A stretch of DNA of 64,000 nucleotides from DAOSXA01 sp964526835 (GTDB taxonomy: Bacteria; Zixibacteria; MSB-5A5; GN15; FEB-12). The notes under the pieces were generated by a model, which saw only the letters and a program-made list of their open reading frames with translations, searched no databases and was not told the DNA's origin. Position 1 is the stretch's first letter; every line of letters starts with the position of its first letter. Below, one piece after another: positions 42,157 to 50,127 of the stretch. Location: assembly GCA_964526835.1 (NCBI GenBank), contig CAZGMK010000003.1, positions 123,162-187,161 of the forward strand. The letters run 5' to 3'. The position numbers were made by a program, and so were the translations under genes.

Positions 42157-44376
42157 ATGAACTCAAGGCGCCATTCATTGGTCGGCATGGCCATTGTCAT
42201 TCTGGTGCTGTCGGCATCGGGCTTATCGGTCTCATCGGAGGCAGCCACTTCCCAGTCGGTGACTGACGGTCTCGTAACGGCCCGGATAGTCGCCGATGTG
42301 TCATCAGTTGTTCCCGGGCGCCCGTTTACGGCTGCGCTCCGGCTCCGGATGGCTCCACACTGGCATGTATACTGGCGGAATCCCGGCGATGCCGGCACGC
42401 CCCCTCGCATCGACTGGGCTCTCCCTGCGGGGTGGAAGGTCGGGCCTATTCAGTGGCCGCCGCCCGAGGTCATTATGACCGGTCCATTGGCGGGCTACGG
42501 ATATCAGGAGGAGGTTCTGCTGCCCTTTATCGTGGAGCCTTCACCCATGTTACAGCCCGGTACAGAAGCAGTCTTGCGGGCCGGCGTGACGTGGCTGGTC
42601 TGCCGAGAGAAGTGTATTCCGGGGGAGGCGGAGTTGTCATTCACGATGCCGGTTGAGGGCAGGGTACGGCCGGCCGATGACTCGGTGGTTGCCATGTTGT
42701 CGGAGGCTGTCCAGCGGTTGCCGCAATCCTCAGACAGATTGGATGTATCTGCTGAAGTCGATGACTCCCGGATTATATTGAGTTTCCGCTCCGGGATCGA
42801 CGACGGGACACTGCCAAGTATCAGCTTTCTGCCATACGATCAAAGCCTGATAGAGCACGCCGCCGAACAGCGGGTTGAGTTGACTGACGACGGGCTCCGA
42901 CTGATAATCGAGCGCTCCTCCCTATCGACAGGCAGAGTTGACTCCGTCGCCGGGTTACTGGTGATTGATCCTCACTGGCCCGGGACCGATTCACTTCGCG
43001 CCGTGACGTTCGAAGTCCCTGTCGGCATTTCCAGCGCCCAAACCGCGGGGGCCGCTTCAACGGGCGCCGGAGTGGGTCTCCCGACCGCCCTTATGTTCGC
43101 GTTCCTGGGTGGTCTGATACTGAATCTGATGCCATGCGTATTGCCTGTCCTTTCGCTGAAGGTGATCGGCCTGGTCAACAGCGCGGGAGAGAGCCTGAGA
43201 ACTCGTCTGTCTCATGGATTCCTGTTCACGCTCGGCGTGCTGGTGTCGTTCTGGGCCCTGGTGGGGATCATGCTCCTGCTTCGAGCCGGGGGAGAGCAGG
43301 TTGGATGGGGGGTTCAGCTTCAGTCGCCGGGATTTGTCATGGTCCTGGCCGGGTTCATGTTCCTGTTTGGCTTGAACATGCTGGGTGTCTTCGAAATCGG
43401 CGCCGGTGCTTCGCGGTTTGGGACAATGGGATCGAGACACGGACGCATCGGTCCCCTCCTCAACGGCGTCACCGCCACCATCGTGGCGACTCCTTGCACC
43501 GCCCCCTTCATGGGATCGGCGCTCGGCTTCTCGCTGACCCAGTCTGCAGGCGTAACCTGGCTGATCTTCACTGCCCTGGGTTTCGGCATGGCCGCCCCGT
43601 ATCTCCTGCTGGCCGTATGGCCCGCGCTCCTGCGCCTGGTCCCGAAGCCGGGACAGTGGATGGTGACGCTTAAGCAGGTCATGGGGTTTCTCTTGCTGGC
43701 CACTGTCGTGTGGCTGGCCTGGGTACTCTCGATACAGGGTGGCGGTATCGTCGTAGTGACCCTGCTCGGCTTGCTGCTCATTCTGGGTTTCGCTGCCTGG
43801 CTGAAGGGGCAATGGGGCAGGCTCCACCAAAGCGCCGGTCGACGCCGATTGGTGACCGCCATCGCTGCAATCCTGATCCTCGCAAGCGCCTCCGCTGGTG
43901 TCGCCGGGATTCGCCTCATCGCCAGACCCCAACCGGGAACTGCCTCCACCGGTACAAATGGCATTGCCTGGCAGGTCTACAGTGACGAGTTGCTGGCGGA
44001 GCTACTCCCGAACCAACCGGTGCTGGTCGATTTCACAGCGGCCTGGTGTCTGAGCTGCCAGGTGAACGAACGGGTCGCGTTCGGTGACGCTGACGTTCGA
44101 GCGCGCCTGGAGGAGCTGGACGTGGCCACACTCAAGGCTGACTGGACCAACCGCGACCCGGCCATTACTCGCGCCCTGGCCCGACTCGACCGCAACAGCG
44201 TACCGGTCTATGCTTTGTACCGACGCGGGAATCACCAACCCCGGCTACTGCCGGAGATCCTTACGCCGGGAATGGTCCTTGGCGCCCTGAATGAACTGGA
44301 GTCACCAAAGCCCCCGAAAGATACCTCATCGGAAGCTATTGAGATAGCCTCTCAAACCATGGAGAATCAATTATGA
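42157..44376 (+). CDS. dsbD: thiol:disulfide interchange protein (DsbD family)
   Basis: A 739-aa protein. The start at 42157 gives a signal peptide (MNSRRHSLVGMAIVILVLSA). The periplasmic N-terminal domain has APHWHVYWRNPGDAGTPP and the Cys pair VCREKCIPGEA. The membrane domain (about 315-600) has the two buried Cys motifs NLMPCVLPVLSLK (about 325) and ATPCTAPFMGSA (about 444). The C-terminal thioredoxin domain has VDFTAAWCLSCQ with active site CLSC (about 630). It carries electrons from cytosolic thioredoxin to periplasmic partners. The stop overlaps the next start (ATGA), coupling it to a redoxin lipoprotein that is a likely electron acceptor. Confidence 0.9.
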   Translation: MNSRRHSLVGMAIVILVLSASGLSVSSEAATSQSVTDGLVTARIVADVSSVVPGRPFTAALRLRMAPHWHVYWRNPGDAGTPPRIDWALPAGWKVGPIQWPPPEVIMTGPLAGYGYQEEVLLPFIVEPSPMLQPGTEAVLRAGVTWLVCREKCIPGEAELSFTMPVEGRVRPADDSVVAMLSEAVQRLPQSSDRLDVSAEVDDSRIILSFRSGIDDGTLPSISFLPYDQSLIEHAAEQRVELTDDGLRLIIERSSLSTGRVDSVAGLLVIDPHWPGTDSLRAVTFEVPVGISSAQTAGAASTGAGVGLPTALMFAFLGGLILNLMPCVLPVLSLKVIGLVNSAGESLRTRLSHGFLFTLGVLVSFWALVGIMLLLRAGGEQVGWGVQLQSPGFVMVLAGFMFLFGLNMLGVFEIGAGASRFGTMGSRHGRIGPLLNGVTATIVATPCTAPFMGSALGFSLTQSAGVTWLIFTALGFGMAAPYLLLAVWPALLRLVPKPGQWMVTLKQVMGFLLLATVVWLAWVLSIQGGGIVVVTLLGLLLILGFAAWLKGQWGRLHQSAGRRRLVTAIAAILILASASAGVAGIRLIARPQPGTASTGTNGIAWQVYSDELLAELLPNQPVLVDFTAAWCLSCQVNERVAFGDADVRARLEELDVATLKADWTNRDPAITRALARLDRNSVPVYALYRRGNHQPRLLPEILTPGMVLGALNELESPKPPKDTSSEAIEIASQTMENQL

Positions 44377-45038
44377 CAAGGAAGATTACGGGTTATGTTT
44401 CAGCTCATGCCCTGTTAGCGATCATCGCCGGTTGCTCGGCCGAAGCGGGTAACTCCGAAGGCGATAATGCCGGGTCCAGGTCACAATCATCGGCGGCCAT
44501 CGCGCGGGTGAGTGAGCCGGCCCCGGATTTCACACTGATGTCCGCCGCCGGCAAAAAGCACAGCCTCTCGGAGTACAAGGGCAAGTTCGTTGTCCTGGAA
44601 TGGATCAACTTCGATTGCCCTTTTGTCAAGAAACACTACCAAAGCGGAAACCTGCCTGCCCTCCAGGAGGAATACCGGGACAGCGGCGTGGTATGGCTTT
44701 CGATCTGTTCATCCGCCCCCGGTAAGCAGGGCCATTTCTCCGGTGAGGATCTGTCATCGCGCATCGAGTCGGAGAAGTGGAATGGCTCCGCTTACCTTCT
44801 CGACAGCGAGGGGACAGTGGGACAGGTGTATAACGCCAAGACCACCCCGCACCTGTACGTGATCAACCCCGAAGGCCAACTGATCTACATGGGGGCTATC
44901 GACGACAAGCCTACGACCGGTATCGATGATGTCAAAGGCGCTCGCAACTATGTGGCCGAGGCTCTGCAAGCCGCCATGTCCGGCCGACCGGTGACTACGT
45001 CGGCAACCAAGTCCTACGGTTGTTCCGTCAAGTACTGA
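44373..45038 (+). CDS. redoxin (AhpC/TSA-like) lipoprotein
   Basis: A 221-aa lipoprotein: signal peptide through ALLAIIAGCSAE, lipobox IAGC, lipid Cys near residue 21. The thioredoxin-fold domain has APDFTLMSAAGKKHSLSEYK, FVVLEWINFDCPFVKKHYQS and the cis-Pro segment KTTPHLYVINPEGQLIYMG. Only one Cys (DCPFVKKHY) is at the active position, the usual form of this peroxiredoxin-like family. A second Cys lies near the C terminus (YGCSVKY). Being coupled to dsbD, it probably receives electrons from it and may reduce peroxides or disulphides in the periplasm. Confidence 0.85.
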   Translation: MTRKITGYVSAHALLAIIAGCSAEAGNSEGDNAGSRSQSSAAIARVSEPAPDFTLMSAAGKKHSLSEYKGKFVVLEWINFDCPFVKKHYQSGNLPALQEEYRDSGVVWLSICSSAPGKQGHFSGEDLSSRIESEKWNGSAYLLDSEGTVGQVYNAKTTPHLYVINPEGQLIYMGAIDDKPTTGIDDVKGARNYVAEALQAAMSGRPVTTSATKSYGCSVKY

Positions 45039-45068
45039 GGCGCTGAGCGGCAAACGCAACAGGTTGAT

Positions 45069-45091
45069 GGTCCGGCGGAACACGCCGGGCC
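45069..45091. terminator. bidirectional hairpin between convergent genes
   Basis: GGTCCGGCG (45069-45077) pairs with CGCCGGGCC (45083-45091) over 9 bp (one G-T) with a GAACA loop, midway in the 60-bp gap between the convergent redoxin and symporter genes. No T-run follows on either strand, so termination strength is uncertain. Confidence 0.5.
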
Positions 45092-45098
45092 GTCCTGC

Positions 45099-47000
45099 CT
45101 AGTTGGTTACTTGCTTGTTCCCCGGGTGCGGGTCCACTTCTCGACCCCAGCGTCCTTGCAGACGTCGCCACCAGACCGGCAACAGGGCCGCTCCCAGCAC
45201 GACATACAATACCGGAGCGACCGGCGAGTCCCCCGGCAGGCGGCAAACGAGCTTGCCGATACCTACCAGCAACAGGTAGAGGGAGGCGGCGGTCCACAGT
45301 ATGGAGCCTGTGCCGAGGTACAGGCGATGAATCGGGGCCGTCGGCGGATCGCCTGCCGCGATGGCGGTGCGTCGCCACCAACCGGCCGGCCTTACGCGAT
45401 TGTAGAAGACCACGAGTGTTTCTGTGTCGGTCTTCGGTCCGATCAGGGCCGCAGCTACGGCCACTGCTGTGGACGCCAGCGACATGCCGCCCAGGCGGAT
45501 CCACTCCTGATCGGTGACCACCAAGAGTACCGGCGCGACGACCAGCGAAACGGCGATGGCGCTCAACTCCGAATACAGGCTGATCCGCTCCCAGAGCCAC
45601 CGCATCACCAAAACCGATCCCATGCCGGCTCCGAACAGGAGCGAGATGAACCAGGCCTGCTGGATGGAGCCAAGATTGGCCATGATCGTGATGGCGATTA
45701 CCAGGATGAGTATGTTCGACAGACGCGCGGCGAGAACCAACTCGTGCGATCTGGGCTTTCGCTGCAGCCAGTGATTGCAGATGAGGCGTTTGTAGATGTC
45801 ATTACTCCAGTAGCTCGCGCCCCAGTTCAAATGCGTATCGATGGTTGAAGCCAGCGCCGCCAACAGCCCGGTGAGCATGATGCCGCGGATGCCCGGCGGC
45901 AGCAGGTCATTGATGCCGGTTACGAACGTAATCTCCCGGGCCGCCGCGAATCCCTCTGAACCGACAGCCTCGATCCCGAACGGATACATGATCAGGAGGC
46001 CCACTCCGATTACCAGCCAGATCAGGCTGCGCAGCAGTATCTGCAGCCACGTGAAAACAACGCCCGCAACCGCCGAATCGTGATCGGTCCGGCAGCCCAT
46101 CGAACGCTGGGCGAGGTATCCGGTGCCGTCGCTGTTCATCTGGAAGAGCCACTGCAACCCGATGATCACGAAGAAAGGCAGTAGCGCCTCGCCGTAGCCG
46201 GGTGAGAAGGACAGCATCCGCGAAGCATCGAAGCGACCGTATAGTTCCACCAGTCGGCGCCCGATAGCATCCATGCCACCCACCTGGTCGACCACCAGCA
46301 CGGCATAGACAACCGTCCCGATCATGGCGAGGGCGAACTGCATAATATCAGTCGCAACTACGCTTCGCAACCCGCCGGTGGTCGAGTACAACGCCGTGAA
46401 CCCGAGGATCAGCAGGATGCTGATAAGATTGTTGGTGGTCACCATTGATGAATCGAGTCCTGTCGCCGAGTCACCCAAAGACAGTCCCACCGTACTCACG
46501 GCGTTGACCAGCGAGCCGTACAACCCGGCGGGCAGCCAATCATGCCAGGGCAGAAAAACTTCGGCGATGCGCATGGCCGCCACCAGTACCATAGCCATAA
46601 CCACGCAGTTTATGACGGTCCCGTAGTAGATAGCCTTGAGCACTCGGAGGAACAGCACTCCCCGGCCACTGTAGCGCACCTCGGTCAATTCGGCGTCGGT
46701 GAGCACGCCGCTGCGGCGCCAGCATCCGGCAAAGATGAATGCCATGAGCAGGAAGGCAAGGGCATAGATCCACAGGCGCCAGAGCATGAAAACCCCGCTG
46801 GTGGCTATCAGCCCGGTTACGAGCAGGGGAGTGTCGGCAGCGAACTGGGTTGCCGCCATGGATACGCCGGCCCGCCAGCCCGACAGGGTCTTGCCCGCCA
46901 GGAAATACTCGACCAGGCTGCGTGAAGCCTTCCGTCGCGACCGGAATCCGGCGCTGACGGCGTAGATTACGAAAGCTATGACGATGGCTGCATCAAGCAT
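45099..47000 (-). CDS. sodium:solute symporter family protein
   Basis: A 633-aa polytopic protein with about 13-15 hydrophobic helices. SSS-family marks are RSLVEYFLAGKTLSGWRAGV then SMAATQFAADTPLLVTGLIA (about 30-65), YSTTGGLRSVVATDIMQFAL (about 205, the classic GGL.....TD..Q signature) and MLTGLLAALASTIDTHLNWG (about 360). It couples Na+ entry to uptake of an organic solute, which the sequence does not reveal. The C-terminal 130 residues hold two or three extra helices. It is convergent with the redoxin gene. The 258-bp gap upstream shows no clear promoter to me. Confidence 0.88.
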   Translation of the reverse strand: MLDAAIVIAFVIYAVSAGFRSRRKASRSLVEYFLAGKTLSGWRAGVSMAATQFAADTPLLVTGLIATSGVFMLWRLWIYALAFLLMAFIFAGCWRRSGVLTDAELTEVRYSGRGVLFLRVLKAIYYGTVINCVVMAMVLVAAMRIAEVFLPWHDWLPAGLYGSLVNAVSTVGLSLGDSATGLDSSMVTTNNLISILLILGFTALYSTTGGLRSVVATDIMQFALAMIGTVVYAVLVVDQVGGMDAIGRRLVELYGRFDASRMLSFSPGYGEALLPFFVIIGLQWLFQMNSDGTGYLAQRSMGCRTDHDSAVAGVVFTWLQILLRSLIWLVIGVGLLIMYPFGIEAVGSEGFAAAREITFVTGINDLLPPGIRGIMLTGLLAALASTIDTHLNWGASYWSNDIYKRLICNHWLQRKPRSHELVLAARLSNILILVIAITIMANLGSIQQAWFISLLFGAGMGSVLVMRWLWERISLYSELSAIAVSLVVAPVLLVVTDQEWIRLGGMSLASTAVAVAAALIGPKTDTETLVVFYNRVRPAGWWRRTAIAAGDPPTAPIHRLYLGTGSILWTAASLYLLLVGIGKLVCRLPGDSPVAPVLYVVLGAALLPVWWRRLQGRWGREVDPHPGNKQVTN

Positions 47001-47258
47001 CGTGCCGATCGGGCTTAAGTACTGTCCAGGTGGTGACTGGTCGGTTGTCTTGCATAGTGCTGAAGTCGATTATACAAAGCGGCCGTGGCAGGGGCAAGCA
47101 CGAGGCCTGAACTCAGATGTGGTATCCCCTCACGAGACACGGCACCAGTGAGCGTTCACGTCTTTTCATGCTGCCAGCCCATACTCGACGGCATTGAGCG
47201 CGCTGGGCCGGGGGGCAAGCAGTGCTGGTTCCGCAATCCAGGTATGGCGAGTCGGCCC

Positions 47259-48671
47259 CTATTTACGCGAATGAAAATGAGTCGCCTGCCCAAAGAACAG
47301 GTCAGCGCTCTCCATCAGGGTCTCGGAGAGAGTGGGATGGGGATGGATCGTCAGGCCGAGATCAGCCACCACCGCCGCCATCTCGATGGCCAGGGTCCCT
47401 TCAGCTATCAACTCGGCGGCCCCATGACCGGCAATACCCACACCAATGATCAACTCGGTCTCGGGATCGACGATCAGCTTGGTCGTTCCGTCGCTGCGCG
47501 CCATAGTGCCGGCGCGTCCCGAGGCCGCCCAGGGGAAACGAACGACCCTGACCTTGCGCCCCGCCTCTTTGGCCTGGGTCTCGGTCAGGCCCGCCCAGGC
47601 GATTTCCGGATCCGTGAATACGACCGCGGGAATCGCCGCCGGTTCAAACGCTACGGCGTGTCCGGCAATCGCCTCTGCCGCCACCCGGCCCTCGTGCGAG
47701 GCTTTGTGGGCCAGCATCGGCTCGCCGGCGACATCGCCGACGGCGTAGATGTTCTCCCGGTTCGTACGTCGACGAAGGTCGACCTTGATGAAGCCCTTGT
47801 TGTCGACTTCAACCCCTGCCTTATCCAGGCCGATGCCTTCGGATACCGGTTGACGTCCCACCGCCACCAGGACCCTCTCGAAACGGCGTCGCTGCTCCTT
47901 GCCATCGGAACTCTCCAGAGTGACCCGGATGCCGTTCTTCTGCTTCTTCATCTCCGTGACTTTGGTGTTCAGAAGGATACCGTCGAAGCGGTCAGCGAGG
48001 TTCTTCTTGAGGATATTGACCAGATCACGGTCCACTCCCGGAAGCAGGCCGGGGGTCATTTCGACCACGGTTACCCGGGTACCGAGCGCTTGGTAGACGG
48101 TGCCCATCTCGAGCCCGATATATCCCCCTCCGACTACCAGCAAACTCGCAGGTTTGCTCTTCATCTCGAGGGCGCGCCGAGCATCCATAACATCGTCGGA
48201 GTAGTCCGGGAAGTGCGGAATCTTCGTCGGGGCCGAGCCGGTGGCGACGATGGCGCTGTCGAATGACCACTCCTCTTCGCCTTCACCGGTTCGCAGGGTA
48301 TGGTTGTCGACAAACTCTACTCGCCCTTCGATATGCGCGACCTTCCGGGCCCTGCCGAGTTGACCGAGTCCACCGGTCAGCTTGCGGACGACTCCGTCCT
48401 TCCAGTCGGCCAGCTTCTTGTGACTGATCTTAGGCTTGCCGAAACTGATGCCCCAATCGGTGGCCTGTTCGGCTTCGTGAATCAGCTTGGCTGCATGGAG
48501 GAGGGCTTTTGAAGGTATGCATCCCTCGAAGAGACAGACTCCGCCGGGATTCTTGCGCGGGTCGAACAGGGTGACCTGCAGCCCCAGGTCGGCAGCCATG
48601 AAAGCTGCGGCATAACCACCCGGCCCACCGCCTACGACCGCTACCTGGGTCTTGTTGCTTTTCCGTGCCAT
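47259..48671 (-). CDS. lpdA: dihydrolipoyl dehydrogenase (E3)
   Basis: A 470-aa flavoprotein. FAD motif VAVVGGGPGGYAAAFMAADL is at the N terminus. The redox disulphide is in GGVCLFEGCIPSKALLHA (about residues 42-59). The NAD motif is LLVVGGGYIGLEMGTVYQAL (about 178). The C-terminal interface has the catalytic HPHPTLSE. It reoxidises dihydrolipoamide of the pyruvate (and possibly 2-oxoglutarate) dehydrogenase complex with NAD. It is last in the operon, 13 bp after aceF. The FEG before the second Cys replaces the more common NVG or NRG; I see no reason to doubt activity. Confidence 0.94.
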   Translation of the reverse strand: MARKSNKTQVAVVGGGPGGYAAAFMAADLGLQVTLFDPRKNPGGVCLFEGCIPSKALLHAAKLIHEAEQATDWGISFGKPKISHKKLADWKDGVVRKLTGGLGQLGRARKVAHIEGRVEFVDNHTLRTGEGEEEWSFDSAIVATGSAPTKIPHFPDYSDDVMDARRALEMKSKPASLLVVGGGYIGLEMGTVYQALGTRVTVVEMTPGLLPGVDRDLVNILKKNLADRFDGILLNTKVTEMKKQKNGIRVTLESSDGKEQRRRFERVLVAVGRQPVSEGIGLDKAGVEVDNKGFIKVDLRRRTNRENIYAVGDVAGEPMLAHKASHEGRVAAEAIAGHAVAFEPAAIPAVVFTDPEIAWAGLTETQAKEAGRKVRVVRFPWAASGRAGTMARSDGTTKLIVDPETELIIGVGIAGHGAAELIAEGTLAIEMAAVVADLGLTIHPHPTLSETLMESADLFFGQATHFHSRK

Positions 48672-48684
48672 ATTGTTCTATCCC

Positions 48685-50115
48685 TCAATCGAGTTGCATT
48701 AGCATCGGTTGCTGGAGCGCCTCGACCAGCCAGCCCAGGAACCGGGCGGCGTCGGCGCCGTCAATGATGCGATGATCGTACGAAAGTGAAAGAGGCAGGA
48801 TTCGCCGGGGACGCCATTCGCCGTCGATCCAGCGGGGATGGGTGGCGGTTCGACTTGCTCCCAGAATCGCAACCTGGGGCCAGTAGACCAAAGGGGTGAA
48901 GTTGGTGCCACCGATGCTGCCCTGGTTGGAAATCACGAAAGTGGAGCCCTCCATTTCATCAGGCGATATCTTCTTGTCACGAGCCTTTCGTACTATTTCG
49001 TTCATCTCCGAGGCAATCTGCAGCAGACCCTTCCTGTCGACATCACGAACCACGGGCACCAGCAGACCCCGATCGGTCTCAGCCGCCACCCCGAGGTGGT
49101 AGTACTTCTTATAAATGATCTGGTTATTCTCCGTGTCGATGCTGGCATTGAACCTGGGGAATGTCTTTAGGGCTGCGGCACAGGCTTTGAGTAGGACAGC
49201 AGTGATGGTTAGCTTACCGCCCTTGTCGGAAGCATCGCCTTTGTGACGCTTTATGAATTGCTCAAGCTCTGTGACATCGGCCTCATCGAATTGAGTCACG
49301 CGTGGAATTGTGGGCCAGGAATAGGCGGTCCCGTCGGCAATTGCCTTGCGTACTCGCGACAGGTTCTCGGTCTCAATATCGCCCCATTTGGCGAAGTCGG
49401 GTAGAGGCTTGATTTTGCGTTGTGCTGTTGCCCCTCGTGCCGCTTCGGACGGAGTCGTCGGCTTGGTTGACACTACCTCCCTGACGTGGGTCTTAACATC
49501 GTCGAGCGAAATACGTCCACCGGGGCCAGATCCGGCCACTTCGTTAAGCTGCACCCCCAACTCGCGGGCCAGACGCCGTACCGACGGCGAGGCCGGTAAC
49601 GGCCCTTCTCCGCCTTCGCCCTTGGAAACAGGCCGCGGTTTCTTCTTCGGCGGGGATGGAGCGCTCTTGCCGGGACTCGATGGTTCCGCCTTCTTCTTGG
49701 GAGGTTCTTCCGATTCAGCCCCGGCTGCTTCCTTCTCGCCTTCTTCCTCTTTCGGGGCCTCCTCCTTCTCCTCTTCCTCTTCTGCCTGCTCCTCTTTGGG
49801 TTCTTCTTCGGTCTCTTCGGCCGTTTCCACTTCCGACTCAGGAGGGGCTTCTTCTTCAGGCTCTTCCTCCGCCGAAGCGTCGGTGTCGATTTTGGCTATG
49901 GCTGCCCCGACATCGATCTCGTCCCCCTCCTTGACCAGTATTTCCGTGATCTTCCCGGCATGTGGGCTGGGAATTTCGACCACGGCCTTTTCGGTCTCAT
50001 ATTCGATGATGCCGTCATCCTGCTCGACCATATCGCCGACCGATACCAGCAGGCCAACCACCTGACCCGACTTCACATTCTCTCCGATATCCGGGATCGT
50101 TATCTCCTTGACCAT
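48685..50115 (-). CDS. aceF: dihydrolipoamide acetyltransferase, pyruvate dehydrogenase E2
   Basis: A 476-aa protein with one N-terminal lipoyl domain (about 1-78; lipoyl Lys in EYETEKAVVEIPSPHAG). A very acidic Glu-rich linker (about 80-145) and a short Lys/Pro-rich stretch follow. The E1/E3-binding domain (about 175-210) has SPSVRRLARELGVQLNEVAG and GSGPGGRISLDDV. The acetyltransferase core follows, with the catalytic motif LSYDHRIIDGADAARFL (His near residue 448). It accepts acetyl groups from E1 and makes acetyl-CoA. It lies between aceE (12 bp) and lpdA (13 bp). The Glu-rich linker is unusual beside the Ala/Pro-rich linkers of most E2 proteins. Confidence 0.94.
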   Translation of the reverse strand: MVKEITIPDIGENVKSGQVVGLLVSVGDMVEQDDGIIEYETEKAVVEIPSPHAGKITEILVKEGDEIDVGAAIAKIDTDASAEEEPEEEAPPESEVETAEETEEEPKEEQAEEEEEKEEAPKEEEGEKEAAGAESEEPPKKKAEPSSPGKSAPSPPKKKPRPVSKGEGGEGPLPASPSVRRLARELGVQLNEVAGSGPGGRISLDDVKTHVREVVSTKPTTPSEAARGATAQRKIKPLPDFAKWGDIETENLSRVRKAIADGTAYSWPTIPRVTQFDEADVTELEQFIKRHKGDASDKGGKLTITAVLLKACAAALKTFPRFNASIDTENNQIIYKKYYHLGVAAETDRGLLVPVVRDVDRKGLLQIASEMNEIVRKARDKKISPDEMEGSTFVISNQGSIGGTNFTPLVYWPQVAILGASRTATHPRWIDGEWRPRRILPLSLSYDHRIIDGADAARFLGWLVEALQQPMLMQLD

Positions 50116-50127
50116 AGTCCTGCCTCG

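Noticed and set aside
43057..43932. 291-residue open frame on the minus strand
   Set aside because: Antisense to dsbD; the composition is rich in Gln, Glu, His and Arg, as expected from reverse translation of membrane helices.
47085..48266. 393-residue open frame on the plus strand
   Set aside because: Antisense to lpdA and running into the gap; no domain, no ribosome-binding site.
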